This document shows positions 41,860 through 52,400 of a stretch of 64,000 bases of DNA, one piece after another. The stretch spans positions 62,001 to 126,000 of the forward strand of contig NZ_JACJSA010000018.1 of the NCBI RefSeq assembly GCF_014697545.1. Direction: 5' to 3'. Under the pieces are notes generated by a model. That model did no database searches, had not been told where the DNA came from, and saw only the letters and a program-made list of their open reading frames with translations. Position 1 is the stretch's first letter, and each line of letters opens with the position of its first letter. Made by a program: the position numbers and the translations under genes. This stretch comes from Oscillatoria sp. FACHB-1407 (GTDB lineage: Bacteria; Cyanobacteriota; Cyanobacteriia; Elainellales; Elainellaceae).

Positions 41860-43092
41860 CTATAGTCGCTGATCGTACGTTTCTACCTTCTTCATGGACA
41901 TGGCTGAAATGAATAAAGAGGAAAAGATAGTCCCCAAACCGATAATAGTCAGGGTTGCAGCAAACGAAGCCCATCCTGAATTTGGAATAAAGGTCAGGTT
42001 TGAATTTAGCCACTCAATGACTTGTCTAATCAATATCAAACCACCAACGGTTGCTGTTATAAAACCAGTCAACAATCCGACTTCTAGAGTAAAAATTTGA
42101 TAGAAATATCTGAGTAAGGCATTATCTCGATCAAAACGACGGCTCCATGAGTAGGTTTTGACATGTAACCCAAGGCTTAATACTTCAAAACCAACAACGC
42201 TAAAAATAGTAGCAAAGATACTCGTTACAGCCCCTACAGATCGATCCTGGTATTTCACCAGATCCAGCAGGACAATCACATGGATGAGAAGGCCCAGAAT
42301 CAGGAGAAATAATCCGGGAAAGAGAAAAACTTTGTTAGGGCAATAGATCAGCATCATTCTTAAACTACGCCAACCATCTCGGAAGGTACGCAGTTTCGAT
42401 TCACCTTTTCGAGGGTGGAGATGAATCGGAATCTCAGCAATGTTTAACCGTGTTAATCCGGCATTAATGGCTAGTTCCAGATTAAATTCCATCCCTGGAC
42501 TCACGGGTTGAATCAAATCATAGGCTTGACGAGTGAACCCACGGAACCCGCAATAGACATCGGTATATTTTGTGCCAAACAGGAAGTTAAGCAAGGCTGT
42601 TAAAGCTGGATTACCAAAGAGACGATGCAGGAAAGGAATTGTCCCTTGTCCACCTTTGAGATATCGGCTCCCGGTGACGAAATCATACCCATGATTCCGT
42701 AGGTAATCTAAAAATTGAGGAATTTGCAAGAAGTCATAGGTATCATCGGCATCGCCCATGATTAGATAATCACCTCTGGCATGGCTAAACCCTTTCATGT
42801 AGGCGTTACCATAGCCCCGCAAGGGTTGATGTACAACACGCGCACCCATGCTTTCAGCGATCGCCACTGAGCTATCCGTTGAGCCATTATCAGCCACAAC
42901 AATTTCACCCACCACTCCTGCGGTGGCAAAAGCCGTCTGAATTTTCTGAATGCAACTGGCGATCGCCTTTTCTTCGTTGAGACAGGGCATCACAACTGAC
43001 ACCAGAGGATGCTCGACTGAGTATCCAGCGAGGGAATTGGCAGCAACCTGATCAGAAACCGTCTCAACCATAACTTTTAAATCAATTCTCAC
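41860..43092 (-). CDS. membrane GT2 glycosyltransferase (polyprenyl-phosphate sugar synthase type)
   Basis: The 410-residue protein has an N-terminal GT2 domain (about 25-260) with VVMPCLNEEKAI, VADNGSTD and MGDADDTYDF (DxD). At least four transmembrane helices follow (about 270-400, e.g. FLFPGLFLLILGLLIHVIVL). This is the layout of dolichol/undecaprenyl-phosphate glucose- or mannose-synthases such as GtrB/DPM1 relatives. It probably charges the lipid carrier for glycan transfer. The frame opens with GTG at 43092; ATG at 43071 is an alternative. It has no Trp/Lys tail. Confidence 0.9.
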   Translation of the reverse strand: MRIDLKVMVETVSDQVAANSLAGYSVEHPLVSVVMPCLNEEKAIASCIQKIQTAFATAGVVGEIVVADNGSTDSSVAIAESMGARVVHQPLRGYGNAYMKGFSHARGDYLIMGDADDTYDFLQIPQFLDYLRNHGYDFVTGSRYLKGGQGTIPFLHRLFGNPALTALLNFLFGTKYTDVYCGFRGFTRQAYDLIQPVSPGMEFNLELAINAGLTRLNIAEIPIHLHPRKGESKLRTFRDGWRSLRMMLIYCPNKVFLFPGLFLLILGLLIHVIVLLDLVKYQDRSVGAVTSIFATIFSVVGFEVLSLGLHVKTYSWSRRFDRDNALLRYFYQIFTLEVGLLTGFITATVGGLILIRQVIEWLNSNLTFIPNSGWASFAATLTIIGLGTIFSSLFISAMSMKKVETYDQRL

Positions 43093-43118
43093 TAAGGATT
43101 AAAGCACTTTTTCTCGCC

Positions 43119-44087
43119 CTATTCATCGAGGGGTAAACCTAATATCTTTTTGATTTGGAACCACTGCTTTCTCAGCTTCCAAAATTTACTGGTTTCCATC
43201 GCAAAAATGCGTTCTTTAGCAATATTTAGATCCTCTTGAGTGCGTTTTAGTTCCGTTTCTAAAGAATGCACTTGTTGCTGAGCTTTGTTGAGAGATTGTA
43301 CTAACTCTTGTGATTGCTCAGAAACACATTTGTAGGTAGCAATCTGCTCCTCAAAATCAGTAATGACAGCTTGAAATTTTTGAATTCGAGCTTTTAACCA
43401 AGCATCTGTTTGATAGAGGGAAGCGTTGTTCTGAACTTCCCAAAACTCTGCTCGAATCGATCGCACGTTTCTGGCTGAAAATCCTTCCAAATAATAAGAT
43501 GCAATTGTGCGGGGATAGTAGCACCAGTGGATACTGTCATCAGACAACGTCTTCAAATACCATTCCACATCGGAGACTGCTTTATAGCTCTCGTTAAAGA
43601 AACCCCATTTTGAAAAGACTTCAGCACTGGCAAAAGTTGCCTGGTGAGGCATACTGCCATAAATCATGAAATCTTTGACATGTTGTGGAGCAGGTGGCTT
43701 GAAAAGTTGAGTTTTACCGGACGAGTTTCTGACCTCAAGATCACCATAGACGATATGACAGAGAGGATTGTTTTGTAGAAAAATTGCTACATCCTCAATC
43801 ACGGAATCATCAACCAGGTAATCGTCCGAATTCAAGAAGTAAATATAAGAACCAGTCGCCATGCGAATTCCTTTGTTCATGGCTTGGTAAATGCCTGAAT
43901 CCGGCTCACTAACAAACTTATGAATCGAACTTTTATACTGAGAAATTAGATCAACTGTTTTATCAGTAGAAGCACCGTCTATGACAATGTATTCAATCTG
44001 ATCATACGTTTGGGCAAGCACACTCTTGATAGCCTTCTCAATGTAGGCTTCCGAGTTTCTACAAACTGTAATAATCGAGATTTTCAT
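43119..44087 (-). CDS. GT2 glycosyltransferase with shared coiled-coil tail
   Basis: The 322-residue protein starts with a compact GT2 domain (about 1-215: ISIITVCRNSEAYIEKAI, YIVIDGASTD, YFLNSDDYL as DxD region). A coiled coil (about 230-290) and the tail AMETSKFWKLRKQWFQIKK follow. The WcaA/PGL-type GT2 domain should transfer one sugar to the growing chain. The start follows 9 bases after the stop of the upstream gene. Confidence 0.9.
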   Translation of the reverse strand: MKISIITVCRNSEAYIEKAIKSVLAQTYDQIEYIVIDGASTDKTVDLISQYKSSIHKFVSEPDSGIYQAMNKGIRMATGSYIYFLNSDDYLVDDSVIEDVAIFLQNNPLCHIVYGDLEVRNSSGKTQLFKPPAPQHVKDFMIYGSMPHQATFASAEVFSKWGFFNESYKAVSDVEWYLKTLSDDSIHWCYYPRTIASYYLEGFSARNVRSIRAEFWEVQNNASLYQTDAWLKARIQKFQAVITDFEEQIATYKCVSEQSQELVQSLNKAQQQVHSLETELKRTQEDLNIAKERIFAMETSKFWKLRKQWFQIKKILGLPLDE

Positions 44088-44096
44088 TAATCGCTC

Positions 44097-46592
44097 TTAA
44101 TCCTGTCGTAAACCGATCAGCCCTTTCAACTTAAACCAGAGACTTCGAAGCTTCCAGAACTTGCTCGTCTTCATTGCTTCTACTTCAGCTTGCAATTCCT
44201 GAATCTTTTCTTTCGATTCCTTTAATTGTGTTCTCACTTTTTGCAACTTAGCTTGTGCTGATTGCGGTGAATCTTGATCTGTGTGGATGGGGTGCGATCG
44301 CATCGACTCCATTTCCAGCAACGCTGCTTTAAGGGAGGCTCGTTCAAAGATCTGGCTTTCTGGAGTCGCAAAAGTCGTTTCCAGGGGAACTGCAACAGAA
44401 ATGTTTTGCAAGTTGAGATGGTGCGATCGCTGCGGGTCATCATCATTCAACGAAATATGCACCTGATCCAACCCAGGAGTAGTGAAATCTCGTTTCCCAA
44501 TCAAGTCTTGATATAACTCCAGATATCGTTTTGCCTGTGACTCTAACCCATAATGTGCCTCGATGAGTTTGCGACACTGCTGACTCATAGTCTGAAGTGC
44601 GCTTGGAGAAGACGCACATTCCAAAATCACATCAGCCAGGTGCGAGCTATCTCCCAACCTGACCAAACGACCCGTGACTCCATCCTTGACTAAATCCGGA
44701 ATACCACCGACATCATAGGCAACCACAGGCGTACCACAGCTCATTGCCTCCAACATCGTATTGGGCAGATTATCTTCTAGGGACGGCAGCACAAAAATAT
44801 CTGCGGCAGCATAAATCAGTGTTAATGTGTCATCTGAGTCAACCCGACCAAAGGTTTTAACAGGAATATTCAGCGATTTCAATTCCTCATTAGGTAGACC
44901 AAAACACAAAAGTTGAATCTTATTTCTTTGAGCTTTATTTTGAAAGTCGTCTGTTTCGAGACAACGTTTAAGCGCATTCAAAAGCTCTGTAAAACCTTTT
45001 CTCCGCTCATTGCCGTTATCAGCTCCAATTAATAAGGTAAAGGCATTTCGTTCTAGACCGAGTGAAGCTCTGGCTTCTACCTTATCAACAGGAGTGAAAA
45101 TATCGGTTTCCAGTGAGTTTGGAATGACCTCAATCCGCTGATGCTTGAACAGTTGGCTTTGCTTGGCACATTCTGCCAACCAATGGCTGGGGGTCACAAC
45201 CGTCAACTGAATATCGGAGAAACTTGCAATTTTATCTGCCAAAATCGCAGCAGCCAAGTTATGAGGGTCTTCCTGGAGTTGAGGACAATTGACACAATCA
45301 GAAATGTATTTGGTGCAACCCGCCGAATAATGGCATCCCCCGGTGAATGCCCACATATCGTGAAGCGTCCAAACGATTGGTTTCTGCACTCCAGCAAGTT
45401 GCTTGATAGTCAGGGGGGATTGAAATTGTGTAATCCAGTGCAGGTTAATAATGTCGGCTTCCAGGACTTCATCGAGCTGGCTCAAATCAAACCCCGGATA
45501 GGGGAAGGAAAATAACGTGTTAGAAACTGGAGTTCTATTGGAATCAATATAGTGCTTCTGAAGAATCGAAATTAACTTACGGTTAGCATCCCCGTCCCGA
45601 TGGATGGGCTTCACTGCAAGTACGGTGTCATCAATAGACTGCCTAAGATTGACCAGCATCAAGGATTGATGTCCAACCCTGTTGAGTCCTTTGTGAAGTC
45701 GATAGGCTGCTCTCGCCGCACCGCCACCAAAGTCAACGGTGTTTGCTTGAATAATTTTTAGTGGAGCAGGAACAGATGGGTGAGTGCCGTTGAGGCTGAA
45801 TTGCTGCCTCCACAGGTTGGGACGGGAAGCGATCGCCTCAACAAACAACGAGTCTGGTTTACGGACTCGACCACTCGGCTCTACATCCAGCCCATATTGC
45901 TCAAAGTCAGGGATATGGGACTCGTGTGCCTTGCAAACTCGAACATCGGTAAATCCAGTCTTTGCCAAGACAGCAGACAACGAATAGTGATCATACATCC
46001 ATTGATGAACTTCACCACCCAGTCGAAATTGCCCGATCTCTTTAGCGATTTCTTCAGGCGTTTTGGATTGGTTAGCCGTACTATTCGACAGGATTTGCTG
46101 ACGTTGTGGACGCAGCAACTTGATCAAATTCTCGCCCTCAGCCCCAATGCGCTCAATCACAAATTTCTCGTTGGGAATCTCTTCTTGAGCGAGATAGGCA
46201 GCCATATCACCGCCAGAGCGATTGCGAACAGTCTGGTCATACATCTCCAGCATTAACCAGTCATAGTTTGCAATCCATTCCGGTGAGCCTTGACTGGCTT
46301 CCTCAAGGGCTTTGAGATAGAGACGAGCAATCTGCTCTAGATCAGGAACTACAACTCGAATCAGCCCTTTAGGACGTAGAACTCGATGGCATTCGTGTAA
46401 AAACTGCTTTGCTTCTTCCTTCGTGAAATGCTCTAAGACATGAGAGTGGTAAACCACATCAAAAGAAGCATCGGGAAATGGAATACCTTGCCGCAGATCA
46501 TGAGCTATGACTCCTTCACCAGTCGAAATGAAGTCAACATTAGTCCAGTCGGGGTGAAAATGGTAGCCACAACCTAAGTTAAGGTAATCCAT
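44097..46592 (-). CDS. methyltransferase-GT4 glycosyltransferase fusion with shared tail
   Basis: The 831-residue protein has three parts. Residues 1-260 are a SAM methyltransferase (LNLGCGYHFHPDW is motif I; VVYHSHVLEHF, VLRPKGLIRVVVPD). Residues about 285-710 are a GT4 glycosyltransferase (FGGGAARAAYRLHKGL; donor-site E-x7-E in LPSLEDNLPNTMLEAMSCG). A coiled coil (about 760-800) ends in AMKTSKFWKLRSLWFKLK. The methyltransferase may cap or modify the sugar that the second domain adds, as in O-antigen terminators such as WbdD. That comparison is functional inference. Confidence 0.88.
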   Translation of the reverse strand: MDYLNLGCGYHFHPDWTNVDFISTGEGVIAHDLRQGIPFPDASFDVVYHSHVLEHFTKEEAKQFLHECHRVLRPKGLIRVVVPDLEQIARLYLKALEEASQGSPEWIANYDWLMLEMYDQTVRNRSGGDMAAYLAQEEIPNEKFVIERIGAEGENLIKLLRPQRQQILSNSTANQSKTPEEIAKEIGQFRLGGEVHQWMYDHYSLSAVLAKTGFTDVRVCKAHESHIPDFEQYGLDVEPSGRVRKPDSLFVEAIASRPNLWRQQFSLNGTHPSVPAPLKIIQANTVDFGGGAARAAYRLHKGLNRVGHQSLMLVNLRQSIDDTVLAVKPIHRDGDANRKLISILQKHYIDSNRTPVSNTLFSFPYPGFDLSQLDEVLEADIINLHWITQFQSPLTIKQLAGVQKPIVWTLHDMWAFTGGCHYSAGCTKYISDCVNCPQLQEDPHNLAAAILADKIASFSDIQLTVVTPSHWLAECAKQSQLFKHQRIEVIPNSLETDIFTPVDKVEARASLGLERNAFTLLIGADNGNERRKGFTELLNALKRCLETDDFQNKAQRNKIQLLCFGLPNEELKSLNIPVKTFGRVDSDDTLTLIYAAADIFVLPSLEDNLPNTMLEAMSCGTPVVAYDVGGIPDLVKDGVTGRLVRLGDSSHLADVILECASSPSALQTMSQQCRKLIEAHYGLESQAKRYLELYQDLIGKRDFTTPGLDQVHISLNDDDPQRSHHLNLQNISVAVPLETTFATPESQIFERASLKAALLEMESMRSHPIHTDQDSPQSAQAKLQKVRTQLKESKEKIQELQAEVEAMKTSKFWKLRSLWFKLKGLIGLRQD

Positions 46593-46631
46593 GAATTGCG
46601 AATTGATGAACTTTGAATAATATAGTTCAAA

Positions 46632-47312
46632 CTAGTCACGTCGCAGCAAAATAATGGAGTCACGCTGCACGATACCTAAATCAGGCTTAACAACCGTCCA
46701 ACCTGCTTTTTTCGCAATAGCAGTCATCGTTTCCTGGTTGTTTCGGGGCCACCAAATTTTGTCATCTGGCAGGTCTTTAAACTCCAGGGGAACGCTACCC
46801 TTAACCCAACCAAATGCCTCCAACTTATTCCAATCAGAATATTGATGGGTTGCCATTCCACCAGGCTTCACTTTAAGCAGAGCATTTCGCAAAATTGTCT
46901 CGATTTGCTCGACGTTGTTATGACATAAAACACCGAAAGACCAGAAGAAATCAAAATAGTTATCCTCAACACAGGAGAATGAATTATCGGTCACCGTGTG
47001 ACACACGAGTCTGCCGTTGTACTGTTCAGGGTTCAACCATTGCTCAACCTGTTGAAAATCGACAACATGCAACTGCCCTTGAGGAATGTATTTCAAAAGT
47101 GCTCGCGTCCATGACCCTCTTCCGGGTCCCAGTTCGAGCACTTTCGAGTTTGATTTGATGTAGGGAAATGCACCTTTGTAGAAGACTTTACGGTAGGAGC
47201 CACCGATGATCTTCTCCTCCTGACGACGAGTTGGATCTGGAAACAGGGACAAGACATTACCACTGTCATATCCGTAATTAAATTCTTTTTGTAACCAATC
47301 TAAAGTCGGCAC
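46632..47312 (-). CDS. class I SAM-dependent methyltransferase
   Basis: From a GTG at 47312, preceded by AGGAG with 7 bases spacing, the protein has 226 residues. An upstream TTG at 47327 is less likely. Motif I is VLELGPGRGSWTRALL, the acidic end of strand 2 is LHVVDF, and the post-motif DFFWSFGVLCHN and VKPGGMATHQYS follow the Rossmann pattern. No sugar-binding domain is fused. It probably methylates a sugar or sugar precursor of the same glycan. It lies 39 bases from both neighbours. Confidence 0.88.
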   Translation of the reverse strand: MPTLDWLQKEFNYGYDSGNVLSLFPDPTRRQEEKIIGGSYRKVFYKGAFPYIKSNSKVLELGPGRGSWTRALLKYIPQGQLHVVDFQQVEQWLNPEQYNGRLVCHTVTDNSFSCVEDNYFDFFWSFGVLCHNNVEQIETILRNALLKVKPGGMATHQYSDWNKLEAFGWVKGSVPLEFKDLPDDKIWWPRNNQETMTAIAKKAGWTVVKPDLGIVQRDSIILLRRD

Positions 47313-47366
47313 TCTTCCACTCCTCAATAGTTAATAGCTTTAGTAAATAGCTTCCAGATGAACTGC

Positions 47367-49436
47367 CTACAGCTTACGAAACTCGACGTATAAACTTTGA
47401 CCTGTAACAAACTGTCTTAAGCCAGTGTTTAAAGCCTTTTGGTACAAACTCAAGGTATGACGATTAAACAAGAGCTTTCCTACAGGAGAAACAGAGCGGT
47501 AATAGTCTCTGTAACTTGTTAAGTAACCCATAACGTGATAGCTGGCGAGCGGCTCTAACTTAACTTTTTCAAGTTTTATTGGGAAAATCTTCTCAAGAGC
47601 CTTGAATGACTTTTTAGACCATTGGAACATGTGATGAGGTGGCATGTCCAACAGGCAGTATTCATGCTTCAAAAAGCTCTCTGAGTTAGGGACACAAAGC
47701 ACCAGTTTGCCTCCCTTTTTTAACAGTTGAATTGACCAATCTAGAAAATCTTTTGGATTTGAAACGTGTTCCAAAACCTGAAAACTACAAACAGCATCAA
47801 AACTTTCGGAATATTGACCAACTAGATCCTTCAGGTCAACTCGCTCAATGGGAAGATTTTGCTTTTGGGCGGCTTTAACCGCACTCTCGTTTAATTCAAT
47901 TCCTCGTGCTTGTAAGCCAGCTTCTTTACACTGCTGGATAAAATAGCCGTAGCCTGACCCAATTTCAATAACGTTTTGATAGCCCTTGAGGTCTTCAAGC
48001 GCAACCTGATATTCCCACTTATCAGGCATGTAATACCAACTCAATTGACAGAGTTGCTCATAGAGTTTGTCTGAACCAGTCGTATCAGAGGGCAAAAAGA
48101 ATTTTAGCCCTGTCTCAAGGCATTCATACAGACAGATTTCTGGATGACCGTGCAACTCACTGGTGATATCAATCCGGAAACCATTCTTCCAATCATTAAT
48201 CAGTTGGCTTGCAGGAAAAACTTCTATCAATTTGACTTGATTAGAACCGGTTAGTGGGCTAACAACAGATTGCTTGGGTTGGTAGCCTTGTTGTCTGGCT
48301 AACAGCTTGCCTTGCTCCCGGACGCTGATTTCTGGCTTACTTAAGCCTTCCAACTTCTTGAGCGGTTGCTTGATTAGATCCTTGAGCCCCATCCACTTCT
48401 GACGCAGCTTCCAGAATTTGCTGGACTCCATAGCAACAATGGTGCCTTGAGCCTCTTCTAATTGCTCTCTCACCCGCCGGAGCCGATTTTTAACCTTATT
48501 TAATTCCTGGAGTTGTTTCTCTTTCTGGTCGAGTTGAGCCTTCAGATCAATGATTTGCTGGCGATCGCCCTGCTCTACCTTACCCCCAAAGACCTTCTCG
48601 TAGGTATAGAGGTCTGCCTCACGATTCATGGCTACATAGGGGGGATGCTCTAGTTCCCAGAGGTCTTCTGTTGGCAAATTAGCAAGGGGGTTATTCGAGC
48701 CAGGGGTAGTATGGGTTGCATCAGCCCCAAACCCAATGTTGGTGACCAAGTTAACACGGGGCAAAATGGAAAGCCCCGTTTGTGACCAAACCGTGTAGCC
48801 CCAGGGATAATCCCAGGTGTCTACCTCACCTCGATAAGCCTGGTCAAGCAGCTGAGTCCATAAGATTTGCTCTTGAGGATGCTCGAACATACTACTAATT
48901 AAGCCTGCTTCCTTAAAGTCGAGCCAGCCCTGCATATCAACATCGTAGTGCTGCCAGGCTCGCCTCCAAGTCGCCCATCCCCAGATGTGGGGATATCTTG
49001 AGAAGTAATAACTATATTTAGTGCGTTCAATTCCAAATTGAAAATTATTACCACTAATATGCATAATCCGACTGTCATTTCTATACCGCTCTAACAGAGC
49101 TTGACAGTAGGAAAAGAACGAAGGGACAGGCAGGCAATCATCTTCGAGCAAAATCGCTTCTTCAACTTCAGAAAAAACCCAGTTGATGCCACTTGATACT
49201 CGTCGCTTGCAACCTAAATTATGCTCTGAAAAGTTAGTGAGAACCTCGCAATCCCAATCAACTTGATTAATGACTTCTCTTGCCTTTCGACACTTTTCTG
49301 CCTCTTCCGGAAAACGCGGACCATCTGCGACAACCAAAAGCTTCTTGGGCTTTGCATTTGCGATCGCCTGAAACACCCGTGCAGTTAGTTCGGGGCGGTT
49401 AAATATAAGGAAAGCAACGGGTGTCGTTAATGACAT
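47367..49436 (-). CDS. glycosyltransferase-methyltransferase fusion with internal shared tail
   Basis: The 689-residue protein has an N-terminal glycosyltransferase of the GT2/GNT-I-like fold (about 1-265: LIFNRPELTARVFQAI, ILLEDDCLPVPSFF as DxD region). A coiled coil (about 285-340) and the motif AMESSKFWKLRQKW follow near 345-360. A SAM methyltransferase (about 455-640: VIEIGSGYGYFIQQCK, DAVCSFQVLEHV, LKKGGKLVLCVPN) ends the protein. The tail motif that ends four neighbour proteins is internal here, as if a methyltransferase gene had been fused behind it. Confidence 0.88.
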   Translation of the reverse strand: MSLTTPVAFLIFNRPELTARVFQAIANAKPKKLLVVADGPRFPEEAEKCRKAREVINQVDWDCEVLTNFSEHNLGCKRRVSSGINWVFSEVEEAILLEDDCLPVPSFFSYCQALLERYRNDSRIMHISGNNFQFGIERTKYSYYFSRYPHIWGWATWRRAWQHYDVDMQGWLDFKEAGLISSMFEHPQEQILWTQLLDQAYRGEVDTWDYPWGYTVWSQTGLSILPRVNLVTNIGFGADATHTTPGSNNPLANLPTEDLWELEHPPYVAMNREADLYTYEKVFGGKVEQGDRQQIIDLKAQLDQKEKQLQELNKVKNRLRRVREQLEEAQGTIVAMESSKFWKLRQKWMGLKDLIKQPLKKLEGLSKPEISVREQGKLLARQQGYQPKQSVVSPLTGSNQVKLIEVFPASQLINDWKNGFRIDITSELHGHPEICLYECLETGLKFFLPSDTTGSDKLYEQLCQLSWYYMPDKWEYQVALEDLKGYQNVIEIGSGYGYFIQQCKEAGLQARGIELNESAVKAAQKQNLPIERVDLKDLVGQYSESFDAVCSFQVLEHVSNPKDFLDWSIQLLKKGGKLVLCVPNSESFLKHEYCLLDMPPHHMFQWSKKSFKALEKIFPIKLEKVKLEPLASYHVMGYLTSYRDYYRSVSPVGKLLFNRHTLSLYQKALNTGLRQFVTGQSLYVEFRKL

Positions 49437-49497
49437 AGGGCAGGCAGAATGAGACGTCGTCGATCTATAGCTCCAAAGTAGGAGGTTATCTCAGGTT

Positions 49498-52400
49498 CTA
49501 ATCCGAGTCAAGTCTAAAGATTTTTTTCAGCTTTATCCATTTCCCTCTCAGTTTCCAAAACTTACTGCTTTCCATCGCGGTAATCGTCTCCTGAGTTTGC
49601 TTCAGATTTTCCCGCAATTTCTTGAGGTTAGTTTGGACTTTTTTCAGAGTCTTTTCTTTCGTGTTCAGTCTATTTTCAGTTCTGGCAAGCTTGTTATTAG
49701 TAGCCTCTAATGCTCCTTGCATTTGATATAGGCTTGCCTGCAATCGTTCAATCTCCGCCTGAGCCGCCTGCAATTCATATAAAAAGCGTCCCCCCTCTAC
49801 CTGTGCTGCCTTGAGTGCTGTCTGATATTGCTCTAATTCGGTTTGAGAGGCTTGAAGTTGAGCCTGCGATCGCTCCAATTCTGTTCGATGAGTTTGAAGT
49901 TGTCCATCAGCCTGTTTCAACTCATATTGCAGGCGCAATTGTGCCAAACGTAAGTCTCGAACTTCAGTTTGGGAGGAACTGTAGACAACCATCATGGGCA
50001 GCTCAACTTTAACAACCTCTGGTGTAGCAACTAAAGCAAATAAACGCTCCGCCGCTTCAGGAATGGTAGGAATCTCTTGGATTGTTCTCAAAATATGAAT
50101 AAGGACGTCTTTACGCAGCAAACCTAGGGAGAGAAGACCAAGGGGATGCTGGAGCAGTGGAAGAACTTGAACTGCCTCCTGATAGGTTTTAAAGGGATTA
50201 GCCTGAGTAAACACCGAATTTGTGATATTACCATCAACGTTGGCGATCCAGGCTCCATACAAAACTCCTGTGGTTTTAGTAGCAGACTCACTAGTTAAAA
50301 CGTTCAACGCTGAGGAGAGAAATGCCTCATCGTATTGAAAATAATGATTAGTTACGACAAAATACTCTTCTTTATGCTCTTCTAATACATTGAGAATTGC
50401 ATCAATAGTAGCGGGGTAATCTTCCCAAACCAGAGAAGAACAATTGTATCGACGAATAGATAAATGTCTGGAACGATTCACCCAGGCTAATGTCAGTTCT
50501 TCATCACGCTCATCTCCGTCATACTGCAAACAAATAACACCCACAGGAATTGCATTGGTCAAACTAGAGAGGTTCTTACTTTGCTGCCTAACTGCATGAC
50601 GAGTATTCAGAATATTATCTAGTTCAGATTGCAAAAATGCAGTTTCTTCTAAAAGTTGTGTAGGGCGATCGCGATCTGGAATCTCCCACAATGGAGTTCC
50701 GTGAACCACACGGTCACAAATTCGATCCAGTACTAGATCTTTTCCCGGTAATAGCTCTTCCAGAGACTTAAACCTTAGATCGTAAAGATGGTGATTCTTA
50801 ATGCCAAAGGCTTTGAATTGGGTTGAAAATCTAAAGAAATAAGCATAGGTGAATCGATATAACTTGCGGAGCAATTCTATACTTTGCTCTTGAGTTAGCA
50901 ATGCTGACTCTTTTAATAGAGAATCTACCAATTCACTCAACGCCTGCTCTGAATCGGTGTTCTCCATCAGATGAACAAACCCTTTTCTATAGGGAGACAA
51001 TTCAGATGTGGCTGTGCAAACTCCTCGTGCGGCTGCCTCAATCGAAACAGTACTGAAAAAGGCAATTGCAGCATCCGTATGCCAAAATAATGCATAAGAA
51101 GCCAATTGCTCATTGGGCATCATGATTCTGACATTTTTAGGTGTAGATTGCGCTTGACGGTAGGCAAAAGTCAGGAAATCAGTATTTGCGGGATGAATAG
51201 CATCTCCCCCAATCCAGGGATGATGACGTATTATCAGATACTCATCTCGTTGTGAGAATATTTTGATAAATCGCTCGACAAATTCTAGCTGGTCAGCGAT
51301 GCTGGCATAATCATCAGAATCTGCCAACTCATCGGGGCTAGAAGTAAAAATTGTGAAAACCTTCGCATCCTGTGGAATATTTAGCTTTTGTCGCACCTCA
51401 GCATAATTAGTCTGGAAATCATAAAAAGGTTTCCAATTTAAACCAGAACCAGACTCTCGATTGCTGAAATATTGTTTGACAATGGACAGTTCAGTAGGTG
51501 TGAGTGGGACATCTTTCCAGGCATCAACACATGCTTCAGGAGATTTAGGACTCAGACAAATCGTATTATCGAAGAAACTAAAGCTATCATCAATGAAGCC
51601 CCGTTCATGGGTAATGATATCAATATTCTTTTCCTGGGCTGCTTCAAATGCGACTCGATAAGGAGCAATGCGCCCATTAAATAGAAACAAAGTATCAGGT
51701 TTATAGGTTTCCAATAGCCTACAAAATGTTTTGTAGGTAACCAAACCATCTACCAGGTATTTTTTGTAAACTCGTCGGACATCAGGTCTGTCTAATTCTT
51801 GTTTTGTTGAGAGCCTGAAATAGGAGTTAATTGATGAAATGATCCATTTACCAATCGGACGATCTTGATAAATTGCTTCACTGTAATCCTTTGGATCAAG
51901 AGCTTCGACCCACTCTTTAGCCAATTGATAGTCTTCAAGATCAATAAACTCTCTAAGCTGCTGATGTGGTAGGTTTAACGAGCCAAAAAGTTGTTTGCCA
52001 GCTTGAGAACAGGCTTGACACAAGGATGCTTGATCCGTGCCATATTTCTCAGCTCTTGCAGTCACAATACAGTCTTGGTAAACTCCATCACAACCTACAA
52101 CTAGAACTTCATTTCCCCGTTGTTGGAGAGCGATCGCCAAAACAGCATCAACCTGATGATGAACCAACCACTCGCCGTAGGGTGCAAAAAATAAGATGCG
52201 TTTTTTCTCCAACTGCCCTTCTAAATTTTCAGTCTTTGTTTGGTCAATTTTATCTGGAGTCATCATTAAATCAAATTGCTTAAACGATGGATCGACACGA
52301 GTGGGTTTTTCAAGAACAATTGTGATGCCATTGTTAGTAAAACTTTTTCTGCCGGGATAAAGAGCTTCTAATTGCCTTTGAGTTTCAGGAGGAATTTCTC